Positions 1 to 7,504 of a stretch of 53,191 nucleotides of DNA are shown piece after piece. Position numbers and translations under genes: made by a program. The notes under the pieces are model-generated. The model was not told the DNA's origin and did no database searches. It saw only the letters and a list, made by a program, of their open reading frames with translations. This stretch comes from Prevotella sp. UBA6447 (GTDB lineage: Bacteria; Bacteroidota; Bacteroidia; Bacteroidales; Bacteroidaceae), in assembly GCA_002437115.1 (NCBI GenBank), contig DJOD01000029.1, positions 1 through 53,191 of the forward strand, read 5' to 3'. How positions within the stretch are numbered: position 1 is the stretch's first letter; every line of letters begins with the position of its first letter.

Positions 1-48
1 AAGGAAAAGAGAAAAATTATTGTCCTTGAATGAACAACACATAAAGTT

Positions 49-208
49 CTATTCTCCCAGCATCCGCCTCATCGCCGCCATCATGCGAAATGGCTTAGCT
101 CTTGCTTACCGAAATTGCTCAATATCTTGATAGGGCTGTCAAGTTGTTCCTGTGCCATTCGGCGTGCCGTCTCGTTCTTCTTCAAATTCGGACTGACATA
201 CCCGTAAT
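49..208 (-). pseudogene. Decayed C-terminal fragment of an unidentified protein
   Basis: Read on the minus strand, this stretch gives a protein-like run (YGYVSPNLKKNETARRMAQ, then a helix-rich continuation ending SHFA). It is preceded by a stop and has no start codon. It hits a TGA, but in the adjacent frame the next bases read MMAAMRRMLGE and then a stop, which looks like the natural end of the same protein after a one-base deletion. The amino-acid composition (charged helices, paired Arg/Met) suggests real coding history. I do not recognise the family. It could also be the tail of a gene lost by rearrangement at this locus. Confidence 0.35.
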
Positions 209-743
209 TAATTTAGGCTCTTCCGGAATTTGGAATGATGGCATATAAAAGATTATACATGCCGTTTTAGCTTTTACTTTTGCAAGTCCCTTAGTACAAG
301 TCCTTTGCGTGATGCTTAGCTGTCACAAATGACATTGTTCTTATATTGTATGCAAATTAAGACTTTTGAGTTCTCGTTGTCATGAATATGAAGATATTAT
401 AGGAGCGTACTGTTCTCTAAATAATTGATTTCCAAGAACTATACATCATCACTCCATATGTCGGATGCGCCCGAATTTCACTAATAACTCGAATTATGCG
501 GCGGAGGCACATGGACCAAAGGATGCGACGTCACGGATGGAAATTAGGCTCACGCTGCTGTGACTTTTTGCACACGGATCTCACCGATCTCACGGAGGCA
601 AACTGGGAAGGGATTGGGCCGCGTTCGGCGGCTGCGAATCTCACGGATGAAAGCGGAAGGATGTATGAGAAGAGGTGTTTAGACGACAGGGAGACTCACG
701 CTTGCCACACGCGCTCGCTGGTGCTGTGCTTGTTGTATGTCTT
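209..743. other. Gene-free stretch left of the antiterminator
   Basis: No convincing coding frame, promoter or RNA gene was seen. The stretch holds short recurring TCACGGA words (near 531, 588 and 641). No capsule or glycan biosynthesis gene follows the UpxY-like gene inside the window, so any operon it controls would have to begin beyond the left edge or lie elsewhere. Confidence 0.5.
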
Positions 744-2336
744 TTATCCTTTAGGATCAGACGGAGGTTGGTCAACGATCGGCACCTTGTGAAGCAGCAC
801 ATAACGTTGCAATAATTGTCGCCAGACCAGAAGACGGGTGCCTTTCCATATCTCCACGGCTGCTGCTGTAAGTTGAGTGAAGCGTGAAGAATGAAGAGCG
901 AAGAAGTCATGTGTCCTTTCACCCAATTCTTCTATGTCAGCAGTGTAATCTATATCGGTCTCTATGGAAAAACCGCCGATGCCATTTATCTTCTCAAACT
1001 TACATGCGCTTTCGGTCAGCAGAAAATGCAAGCGAGGGTATTTCTTTGTCTTCAAGTTGTCGAGAAACGCCTCTCGCTCTTCGCTACTTTGCGATGCGTA
1101 ATAATCATAAAATCCTCCCCACGAGCAGATTACCTTCACCTTGCCTCCATCTGTATTCAATAATGCAAAATGGGCATAATACTCATAGTCCTCATCGAAG
1201 ACCGTGGTATTTTTGTCAGACTCAATATCATTATCCTGGAAGACATCTCGGAGATTACAGCGAAGGACAAGTTCGGTGATGCCATTATGGTGCAAAACCG
1301 CGTAGTTTTGTCCTTGGGGAATGGCAATCCCAGCAGTGGGGGTGAGGAATGGACGGAGCGTAGCGTCGGGAATCAGCTCATTCAGCCACTTTTCAAGGGT
1401 CACCTTGCCTGCTTGAAAGTTGCTGGAAAGGATACGAAAGTTGTTGCGCATCGAGGGGTCTATTTGTTCAAGAACCCGTTGCTGATGGGCGGCGGTCTTC
1501 TCTTCTTTCGTGTTACCGTATGCCAAATCCGTCATGCTCCTGTTGCGATAGACGGATAGTCTCTTTTGGTAGTCCAAGAAAAGATTGCGCAATGTGCTGT
1601 ATGCATTCTCGGAAGGTTGTTTGGCCTGAAGATAGCCAATCATCTGGTCGACGACCCGCCACACGCCCACGGCCTCCGCTTTGGGTCCTTTTGTAGCCTC
1701 ATGTTCCACCTGCATGTCATATTGGCGTATATTGGAAATGTCGAGGCAACAGTTGTTGCCGAAACGCATGAAAAGATGACGGTCTTTCTTGCCTTTTCTC
1801 TTGACTTGCTTGACCACGCCGATCCACCCTGCCAAAGGTCCGCTAAGTATACGGATGGTGTCATTCTCCAGGATGAGGTCTTCGTATCGTTTGTCCACAA
1901 TACTCAGTCCTTCTATGCCATCTGCCATTTTATCGTTGAAACAGATGAAATGCTCCATGTCCTCATCAGGGATAGCGGCCGTTTTGATGATGTCGTCCAG
2001 TCCTACGTCCTTGACATCCCTACAAAGGAGATGTGCGCTTGCGACAAGCTTCTTTTTCCGTTGTTCGCCAGTTTCCAGATCACGGGCTATGTCTTCATAG
2101 GCAAAATATCCCCAAGGTGTCAATGCTTTCTTTAGCGACTTTATGTTGTCCGCCTTGATGAACAGCAAGCCACATATCAGTGGTCGGAAACGAAAGCGCT
2201 CTTCTCCTTGGGCATTGACATACTTCATCCTGCACTTTGGCAGATAGACATATTTCACAATGCCCTGATAAGTCTTCTCAAGAAACTCCTTCGTTTTTTG
2301 CTCTTTAAACTTGTCGGTATTGACTATAAACCACAT
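744..2336 (-). CDS. UpxY/NusG-family transcription antiterminator with a long C-terminal extension
   Basis: The first ~110 residues match the NusG N-terminal fold of UpxY proteins (MWFIVNTDKFKEQKTKEFL, then a basic beta-rich part with FIKAD). A KOW-like segment follows at about residues 160-210 (RILSGPLAGWIGVVKQVKRK). UpxY proteins in Bacteroides bind RNA polymerase early in capsule operons and suppress premature termination; that is family knowledge. About 300 more residues of unrecognised sequence follow, so the protein (530 aa) is roughly three times the length of classic UpxY (about 170-180 aa). The ATG at 2336 is preferred over an upstream GTG at 2351 because the NusG homology begins at MWFIV. 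The gene sits about 240 nt from an invertible promoter segment, with a leader between them as in Bacteroides capsule loci. No target operon is visible downstream. Confidence 0.75.
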   Translation of the reverse strand: MWFIVNTDKFKEQKTKEFLEKTYQGIVKYVYLPKCRMKYVNAQGEERFRFRPLICGLLFIKADNIKSLKKALTPWGYFAYEDIARDLETGEQRKKKLVASAHLLCRDVKDVGLDDIIKTAAIPDEDMEHFICFNDKMADGIEGLSIVDKRYEDLILENDTIRILSGPLAGWIGVVKQVKRKGKKDRHLFMRFGNNCCLDISNIRQYDMQVEHEATKGPKAEAVGVWRVVDQMIGYLQAKQPSENAYSTLRNLFLDYQKRLSVYRNRSMTDLAYGNTKEEKTAAHQQRVLEQIDPSMRNNFRILSSNFQAGKVTLEKWLNELIPDATLRPFLTPTAGIAIPQGQNYAVLHHNGITELVLRCNLRDVFQDNDIESDKNTTVFDEDYEYYAHFALLNTDGGKVKVICSWGGFYDYYASQSSEEREAFLDNLKTKKYPRLHFLLTESACKFEKINGIGGFSIETDIDYTADIEELGERTHDFFALHSSRFTQLTAAAVEIWKGTRLLVWRQLLQRYVLLHKVPIVDQPPSDPKG

Positions 2337-2578
2337 AACCCTAAAGCGCACATCTCGGTTTCTCCTGAAAAGATTCCTCTTCCCGGATTATTGGGGTTGT
2401 GACATGCATCACAGCATTGAAAGACCAATAGACTGACTTCCACTAATCTCCAATACTTTTATGTCTTTCAGCCTGCTGCATACAGGATGCAGGTAAGCCC
2501 GTGTTTAGCAAATTGTGTGTCATACGCTCTGCTTATATGAAAGCCATATTTTTCGTTGTTATTTTTTCTTCAATCAGA
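2337..2578 (-). other. Untranslated leader region of the antiterminator gene
   Basis: This is the gap between the UpxY-like start codon and the left inverted repeat. If the neighbouring segment is flipped, transcription would begin near 2603 and cross this stretch, giving a leader of roughly 265 nt. It contains a small hairpin (CTGCAT/ATGCAG near 2475). No coding frame was seen. Confidence 0.4.
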
Positions 2579-2601
2579 ATCTCTACGTAAGAGATACAGA
2601 A
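2579..2601 (+). repeat. Left inverted repeat of the invertible segment
   Basis: The 23 nt are the exact reverse complement of 2749-2771. The copy is internally near-palindromic: 8-nt arms (GAATCTCT and AGAGATAC, one mismatch) flank ACGTA. This is the half-site/spacer/half-site shape expected of a tyrosine recombinase crossover site. Confidence 0.8.
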
Positions 2602-2707
2602 AGACAGAAAACCTCCGCACAGTCAACGACTTATCTAATCTTGTTCGAAATCATGACTAAATAATTGTTGAATTATGTTGTGCAATATTAAAATTTTAAC
2701 AATCGCA

Positions 2708-2740
2708 ATTGGCTTGTTTACAATATTTTTCGTATTTTTG
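2708..2740 (+). promoter_or_regulatory. Bacteroidetes-type promoter inside the invertible segment
   Basis: The -33 element ATTG (2708-2711) is separated by 21 nt from the -7 element TATTTTTG (2733-2740), which fits the TAnnTTTG consensus and 19-21 nt spacing. It reads rightward, so transcription would start near 2747 and run through the right repeat into the antisense strand of the recombinase remnant. Confidence 0.7.
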
Positions 2741-2748
2741 CAACGTTA

Positions 2749-2771
2749 TTCTGTATCTCTTACGTAGAGAT
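2749..2771 (-). repeat. Right inverted repeat of the invertible segment
   Basis: Exact inverted copy of 2579-2601. Here the internal dyad is perfect over 8-nt arms: GTATCTCT at 2753-2760 and AGAGATAC at 2766-2773, around the 5-nt spacer TACGT. Confidence 0.8.
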
Positions 2772-2816
2772 ACAGATAGTAGGTTCTCCTCGGTTCAATT
2801 TGCAGCACCCCTTATT

Positions 2817-3227
2817 TTAGATTAACGCAAGAATTTTGGCGTTGGCATTGTCCACTTCCGAGGATTGTATGGAGCGGAGATATATCTCTGTGGTGACTTC
2901 GGAGTGGTGTCCCAATGCCTCACTGATGATGGAAATCGAGATGTTCTTGTCTCTTGTGGCAGTGGCCCATGAGTGGCGCGTGACATAGAGGGGCAGCTTG
3001 CCTTGGATTCCCATCTTCGTACCTAACTTTTTGAGATGATAGGCTATGCGTGATTCGTCATTGTGGTATAGGCGCAACTCGTCCTGCCTTTTGCCATGTG
3101 CTGTATTCTTACTATCGGAATCACAAGCAAAAAAAAGGAAAGAGGTAAGGGAAAGACGTTGCCTTGTTTTGCTTCGGGTGTAAGTGATGTAACCGTCTTT
3201 GAGGTTGGATTTAAGAAGATGTGCCAA
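2817..3227 (-). pseudogene. Tyrosine recombinase, C-terminal catalytic part (frameshifted)
   Basis: This frame continues the recombinase begun at 3690 (AHLLKSNLKDGYITYTRSKT) and ends with a family-typical catalytic region: YVTRHSWAT (the H/YxxR box), EALGHHSEVTTEIYL (second His and the Tyr nucleophile), then NAKILALI. The middle (LTSFLFFACDSDSKNT) does not resemble the family and looks short by perhaps 15-20 residues, so there may be a deletion as well as the frameshift. Related proteins include Bacteroidales integrases and the DNA invertases that flip promoters. Its place beside an invertible segment suggests it was, or is, the invertase for that segment. Confidence 0.65.
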
Positions 3228-3690
3228 GACGATGAAAGGGATGCCACGAAGATAAAAAATAGATCAAGAAAGCGTCTCTTGCCAATTCTTGTTTTGGGGT
3301 GAGTTTATTTGCGTCATGAGTCGCACTAATAGTATTCAGGTGCTTGATTTGACTGACAGATGCTGTAGGAATGCCTCGTTTCTTGGTCTTTGCGATGCCC
3401 GTGTAGACGTTTTTGAAGGGATTCTTTTGCGGAGCTGGAATAAAGCCTTTCTCTACGGCTTTGTTGTAGGTGGTACGGAGAATGCGGAGATAGAAGGAAC
3501 GGATGCTTGCGCATACCTTTGCCACGTTCTTCAGGTATGCCTCGTAGGATAGCATCTCATCAGCATTTATCTCGCAGAGGGGAATATCCTTACCGTTTCG
3601 GAATCGCATGTAACTGTTGAGGGTTGCCTTGTAATGCTGCATGGTGCGAAGTAGCTTGTTCTTCAGCAACAGGGCGATGAGGAGGTTCAT
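3211..3690 (-). pseudogene. Tyrosine recombinase, N-terminal part (frameshifted)
   Basis: The SAM-like DNA-binding domain is recognisable (TMQHYKATLNSYMRFRNGKD, then LRTTYNKAVEKGFIP and NPFKNVYTGIAKTKKRGIP). The frame breaks at a run of six A (3254-3259). With five, the minus strand would read YFYLRGIPFIVLAHLLKSN, restoring the first catalytic Arg and joining the frame ending at 2817. The same frame extends upstream (KKASESLFQF) without a start codon, so the N-terminus may also be slightly truncated. A single homopolymer difference could equally be a sequencing error. Confidence 0.65.
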
Positions 3691-3747
3691 GAATTGGAAT
3701 AACGACTCTGATGCTTTCTTGTTTCTGGAAGGTTAGTGCAATAAAAT

Positions 3748-3789
3748 AACGTGTGCTGAAATCAATTAATTCCAACACACGTTGCTTTT
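3748..3789. terminator. Hairpin between MFS gene and recombinase remnant
   Basis: Inverted repeat AACGTGTG (3748-3755) and CACACGTT (3776-3783), followed by GCTTTTTG on the plus strand and by ATTTTATT on the minus strand. It could end the minus-strand run pyrG-yidC-S9-MFS and also stop rightward transcription from the invertible promoter. Confidence 0.5.
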
Positions 3790-3834
3790 TGTTTGTTTAA
3801 AGCACGCAATCTTTATGCGCAACTTATTCTTAAA

Positions 3835-5232
3835 TTACTTACTGATGTTAGGTTCCTGTAGCCCATAGTGCTTTTTCTTGTCTATAACAAGCAGGATGAG
3901 GTTGAGAATAACGGCGGCTACTCCGAAGGAGCAGAACACGCTCATGCTGGTGGTGTAAGAAGGATCCGAGCCATTCAGCATACCGATGAGCATTGGCACA
4001 AGGCTTAGGCCAATATTCTGGATGTAGAAGATGATGGCATAGGCAGAACCCAAGAGTTTCATGGGGATGATCTTCGGCACGCTCGGCCACATGGCTGAGG
4101 GTACGAGCGAGAAGGCCACGCCCAAGAGAATCATGATGATGACCGCAAACCAACCATAGGGCAGGATGTGGATGGCAAAAATGAAATGGATGACCGCCAA
4201 CATACAGGAGCCAATGAGCATCAAGGTGACACCCTTGCCGATCTTGTCGTAGAGTGAGCCAAACAGCGGTGTGAGTAAGATGGTTCCAAAAGGAATGAGG
4301 CCAGGGATGATGCCCGCCAGGTTCTCTGGCACATTGTAATTGGCAATCATCAGTTTGGTGGCAAACTTCAAGAAGGGGAACACGCCGCTGTAGAACAGCA
4401 GGCAGAGCAAGCAGATGCACCAGAAGCCAGGATTGGAGAAGATGAACTTCAAGTCGCGGAAGTGGAACTTCTCATCCTCAGCGTCAGCCAGCGCCTCTGC
4501 CGCGTTGGCTTGTTGGCCTTTGGCCTCCTCCACACTACGATCGAGCTTCTTGTCCATCACCACATAGACCAAGAAGGCAAGGAATCCGATGATGAGCAGC
4601 AATGCGCCCAAGAGGACAGGAGCACTCACCTTGCCACCGAAGGCCTTGGCGAAGGGCAGTGATCCCATCATGGCGGCGGCGGTACCCAAACGGGCGAGTG
4701 CCACCTGGATGCCCATGGCCATAGCCAACTCATGTCCAGTAAACCACTTGGTGATGATCTTGGAAACTGTGATTCCACAGATTTCACATCCCACCCCAAA
4801 AACAGAAAAGCCGAGCGACGCAACAGCAGCCGATATGGGTAAGTCGCCCTTGAAGATGATGATGTTAAGATAGATACTGTCATCGCCAAAGTCGTGGCTG
4901 ACGCCAAAGAACTTGATGCACACACCGATGACCATCAGCGCACAAGCCATCACACCCGTAAATCGGATGCCCATCTTGTCGAGGATGATACCACCAAAGA
5001 AGAGCATCAGGAGGAACACGTTGATGAGTCCATAACTGCCTGAGAAGAAGCCATAAGCGTCTGATGACCAGCTGAGGCCGCCGTCGGTGATAGGCTTGGT
5101 CAACAACACCTCCAGTGGCGACATGACATCAGTGATGAAGTAGCCCATCATCATTGTGAAGGCCACTATGAAGAGTGCCGTCCAACGAGCACCCTTGCTA
5201 TCACTCAGAATCGTTTGAATTTTTTCTACCAT
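3835..5232 (-). CDS. Major facilitator superfamily transporter
   Basis: A polytopic membrane protein of about 465 aa with roughly 12 hydrophobic segments and a central hydrophilic loop (DKKLDRSVEEAKGQ...EDEKFHF), the usual 6+6 MFS layout. The MFS loop 2-3 motif is recognisable (GGIILDKMGIRF), with a second copy in the C-terminal half (FGSLYDKIGKG). The substrate cannot be read from sequence. Some features recall MFSD1-like dipeptide carriers, and the gene follows a dipeptidyl peptidase by 20 nt, so dipeptide uptake is a reasonable but unproven idea. The ATG at 5232 (MVEKIQTILS) is preferred over a TTG at 5268 that would overlap the upstream gene. Last gene of the minus-strand run. Confidence 0.8.
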   Translation of the reverse strand: MVEKIQTILSDSKGARWTALFIVAFTMMMGYFITDVMSPLEVLLTKPITDGGLSWSSDAYGFFSGSYGLINVFLLMLFFGGIILDKMGIRFTGVMACALMVIGVCIKFFGVSHDFGDDSIYLNIIIFKGDLPISAAVASLGFSVFGVGCEICGITVSKIITKWFTGHELAMAMGIQVALARLGTAAAMMGSLPFAKAFGGKVSAPVLLGALLLIIGFLAFLVYVVMDKKLDRSVEEAKGQQANAAEALADAEDEKFHFRDLKFIFSNPGFWCICLLCLLFYSGVFPFLKFATKLMIANYNVPENLAGIIPGLIPFGTILLTPLFGSLYDKIGKGVTLMLIGSCMLAVIHFIFAIHILPYGWFAVIIMILLGVAFSLVPSAMWPSVPKIIPMKLLGSAYAIIFYIQNIGLSLVPMLIGMLNGSDPSYTTSMSVFCSFGVAAVILNLILLVIDKKKHYGLQEPNISK

Positions 5233-5252
5233 GTTATCTTGTTGTGTTTGTG

Positions 5253-7430
5253 TTATTTCTTGAGCCAACGGTCAAGCCAGTTGAAGAACGTGCGCTGCCA
5301 GAGGATGCCGTTCTGTGGCTTGAGCACCCAGTGGTTCTCGTCGGGGAAGATGAGCAGTTCTGCAGGGATACCCTTCATGCGCGCCGCGTTGAAAGCTCCG
5401 AATCCTTGGTTTGCGTTGATGCGGTAATCCTTTTCGCCATGGATGCATAGGATGGGGGTGTCCCACTTGTCGACAAAGCGGTGGGGACTGTTCTCGTAGG
5501 TGCGACGAGCCGCTTCGGTCTGGTCTTTGTTCCAGTAAGCGTCGTCATACTCCCAGTTGCTGAACCATGCCTCTTCGGTGTCGGTGTACATCGACTCAAG
5601 GTTGAAGGCACCGTCGTGAGCGATGAAACACTTGAAACGCTTGTTATGATGTCCGGCGAGATAATAGACGGAGAAACCACCGAAGCTGGCTCCCACGGCA
5701 CCCATGCGGTCGCGGTCTACAAATGGCAGATTCTGCGCCGCGTCGTCGATTGCCGATAAGTAGTCGCGCATGCACTGGCCTGTCCAGTCGCGGCTCACCT
5801 CTTCATTCCACGCATTGCCAAAGCCGGGCAGGCCACGACGGTTGGGAGCCACGATGACATAGCCGTGCGAGGCCATGATGCTGAAGTTCCAGCGATACGA
5901 CCAGAACTGGGAGACGGGGCTCTGCGGTCCGCCCTCACAATAAAGTAAGGTTGGATATTTCTTGTTGGCATCGAAGTGAGGCGGCAGGATGATCCACACC
6001 AACTCTTGCTTGCCATCAGTGGTTTTCACCCAACGCTGCTGCACAGTAGGCATGGCCAATTGCTTGAAGATGTGGCCATTCTCATCAGTGATGGCCACTA
6101 CGCTGGCCTTCTTCTCCTTCTTGGCCGGTGTCACCACATAGAGTTCATCGGGATGAAGCATGGAGTGGCGTGTGGCAAGAAGCTGCTTGTCATTGAGCAT
6201 GGCGATTGTCCCAAAATCGTTCCAACCGTCATCAGTCACCTGCATCACTTCACCTCCCAAGTTCACTTTATAGATACGCTCTGTGGCGTGCCAACAAGCT
6301 GTGAAATAGAGACTCTTGGAGTCGGGAGCCCAACAAAAACCATCGACGTTGGTTTCCAGGTTCTTGCTGTCGCAGACATAGGTCTTCTTGCCCGTGGCCA
6401 ACTCGTAGACACAGAGTCTGTTTTGGTCACTCTCGTAACCATCGCGCTCCATGCTCTGCCAAGCCACATACTTGCCGTCGGGCGAGAATTGCGGGTTCTG
6501 GTCGTAGCCCACCTGCATGTCGCCCGTCTGGTGGTTCACCTGCTGGTTGCGCATGCTCTTGGTGGGGTCTACCGCAGGTTCCTTGTAGCCTTCTGGTTTG
6601 CAGAGGTTGCGTGTGGTTTTCTTCTCCACATCGTAGAGATAGATGTCAGAGTCGGTAGAGATGGCGTAGTTGACACCTGTCTTTTTACGGCAAGTGTATG
6701 CGACTTGACGTGAGTCGGTGCTCCACGCAAGCTGCTCTATGCCACCAAAGGGAGCCATCGGGCACTCATAAGGCTGACCCTCCAAAATGTCCTCACCCTC
6801 ACTCACGTGATTGCCGTTGACCGTAGCCACGAAGGGATGGGCAACGCTTTCCACATAATGATCCCAATGGCGATAATTGAGATCGGTTACCAAGCGTCCC
6901 GTTGCATTGGGCAGGTCATCGGGATTTTTCTGAATGGACTCATGCGAAGGAATGCTCTTGACAAGAATGACCTTCGAGCCGTCGGGTGAGAACTTGAATC
7001 CTTCTATGTCGACAGATGAGCTTGTCAGTTTGACACGCTCCGAGCCGTCGGGATTCATTTTCCACAGTTGCCCGTCACGCAAGAAAGCAATTTTTGTCCC
7101 GTTTTCAATCCATGCGGGGTCACTTTCGCTCGCCGCGTCTGTCGTAAGGCTGTTTGGTTTCACGATGTTCTTGCCTACTTTCACCGGCTGCACAAAGAGC
7201 ATCGTGTGGCTTTTGTTCTCCTTGACACTGTAGTATGACACTTGGTAGGCCACCATTTTGCCGTCGGGAGAAGGTACGGCAGCCCCTAATCGCCCCATGG
7301 CCCAGAGGGCCTCAGGGGTCATCAGGTCAGAGGATAACTGGATGTTGTTTTTCTGAATCATGTTTTGGGCATTGGCCACAGGTGCACAGGTGAGCAGTGC
7401 GCCAAGAGCTAATGCAATGGCTTTATTCAT
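5253..7430 (-). CDS. S9 family serine peptidase, DPP5-like dipeptidyl peptidase
   Basis: A secreted protein of 725 aa with a signal peptide (MNKAIALALGALLTCAPVANA). A long beta-propeller-like region with repeated SPDGK motifs (for example PSPDGKMVAYQVS, FSPDGSKVI, FSPDGKYVAW) is followed by an alpha/beta hydrolase domain. The catalytic triad is visible: Ser582 in GASFGGFSVYY, Asp668 in HGEKDYRI and His700 in DENHWVLKP. The hydrolase part closely follows what I recall of Porphyromonas gingivalis dipeptidyl peptidase 5 (SFGGFSVYYLAG, NHWVLQPQN), which releases dipeptides from peptide N-termini in the periplasm. This suits a peptide-using Bacteroidales organism. The downstream MFS gene may import the products. 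Confidence 0.88.
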   Translation of the reverse strand: MNKAIALALGALLTCAPVANAQNMIQKNNIQLSSDLMTPEALWAMGRLGAAVPSPDGKMVAYQVSYYSVKENKSHTMLFVQPVKVGKNIVKPNSLTTDAASESDPAWIENGTKIAFLRDGQLWKMNPDGSERVKLTSSSVDIEGFKFSPDGSKVILVKSIPSHESIQKNPDDLPNATGRLVTDLNYRHWDHYVESVAHPFVATVNGNHVSEGEDILEGQPYECPMAPFGGIEQLAWSTDSRQVAYTCRKKTGVNYAISTDSDIYLYDVEKKTTRNLCKPEGYKEPAVDPTKSMRNQQVNHQTGDMQVGYDQNPQFSPDGKYVAWQSMERDGYESDQNRLCVYELATGKKTYVCDSKNLETNVDGFCWAPDSKSLYFTACWHATERIYKVNLGGEVMQVTDDGWNDFGTIAMLNDKQLLATRHSMLHPDELYVVTPAKKEKKASVVAITDENGHIFKQLAMPTVQQRWVKTTDGKQELVWIILPPHFDANKKYPTLLYCEGGPQSPVSQFWSYRWNFSIMASHGYVIVAPNRRGLPGFGNAWNEEVSRDWTGQCMRDYLSAIDDAAQNLPFVDRDRMGAVGASFGGFSVYYLAGHHNKRFKCFIAHDGAFNLESMYTDTEEAWFSNWEYDDAYWNKDQTEAARRTYENSPHRFVDKWDTPILCIHGEKDYRINANQGFGAFNAARMKGIPAELLIFPDENHWVLKPQNGILWQRTFFNWLDRWLKK

Positions 7431-7504
7431 GGTAAATATGCGTTAAGCGGCAGGCAAATGTCGCTTGAAAGGCGAACCACTTCCCTGCCGCAAGTTGTTA
7501 TGGG

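Larger units (their letters stand above)
2579..2771. promoter_or_regulatory. Predicted invertible promoter segment, OFF orientation
   Basis: A 193-bp segment is bounded by perfect 23-bp inverted repeats (2579-2601 and 2749-2771). Between them lies one Bacteroidetes-type promoter pointing right, away from the antiterminator gene. No CAAAnnTA (leftward promoter core) occurs inside the segment. Inversion would move the TATTTTTG box to about 2610-2617 on the minus strand and drive the UpxY-like gene. Bacteroides fragilis capsule loci use this arrangement. A recombinase gene lies immediately to the right but appears damaged. The inversion itself is inferred, not observed. Confidence 0.75.

Noticed and set aside
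496..792. 98-codon plus-strand ORF at the left end
   Set aside because: It overlaps the 3' end of the antiterminator gene and contains the TCACGGA words; composition is not protein-like.
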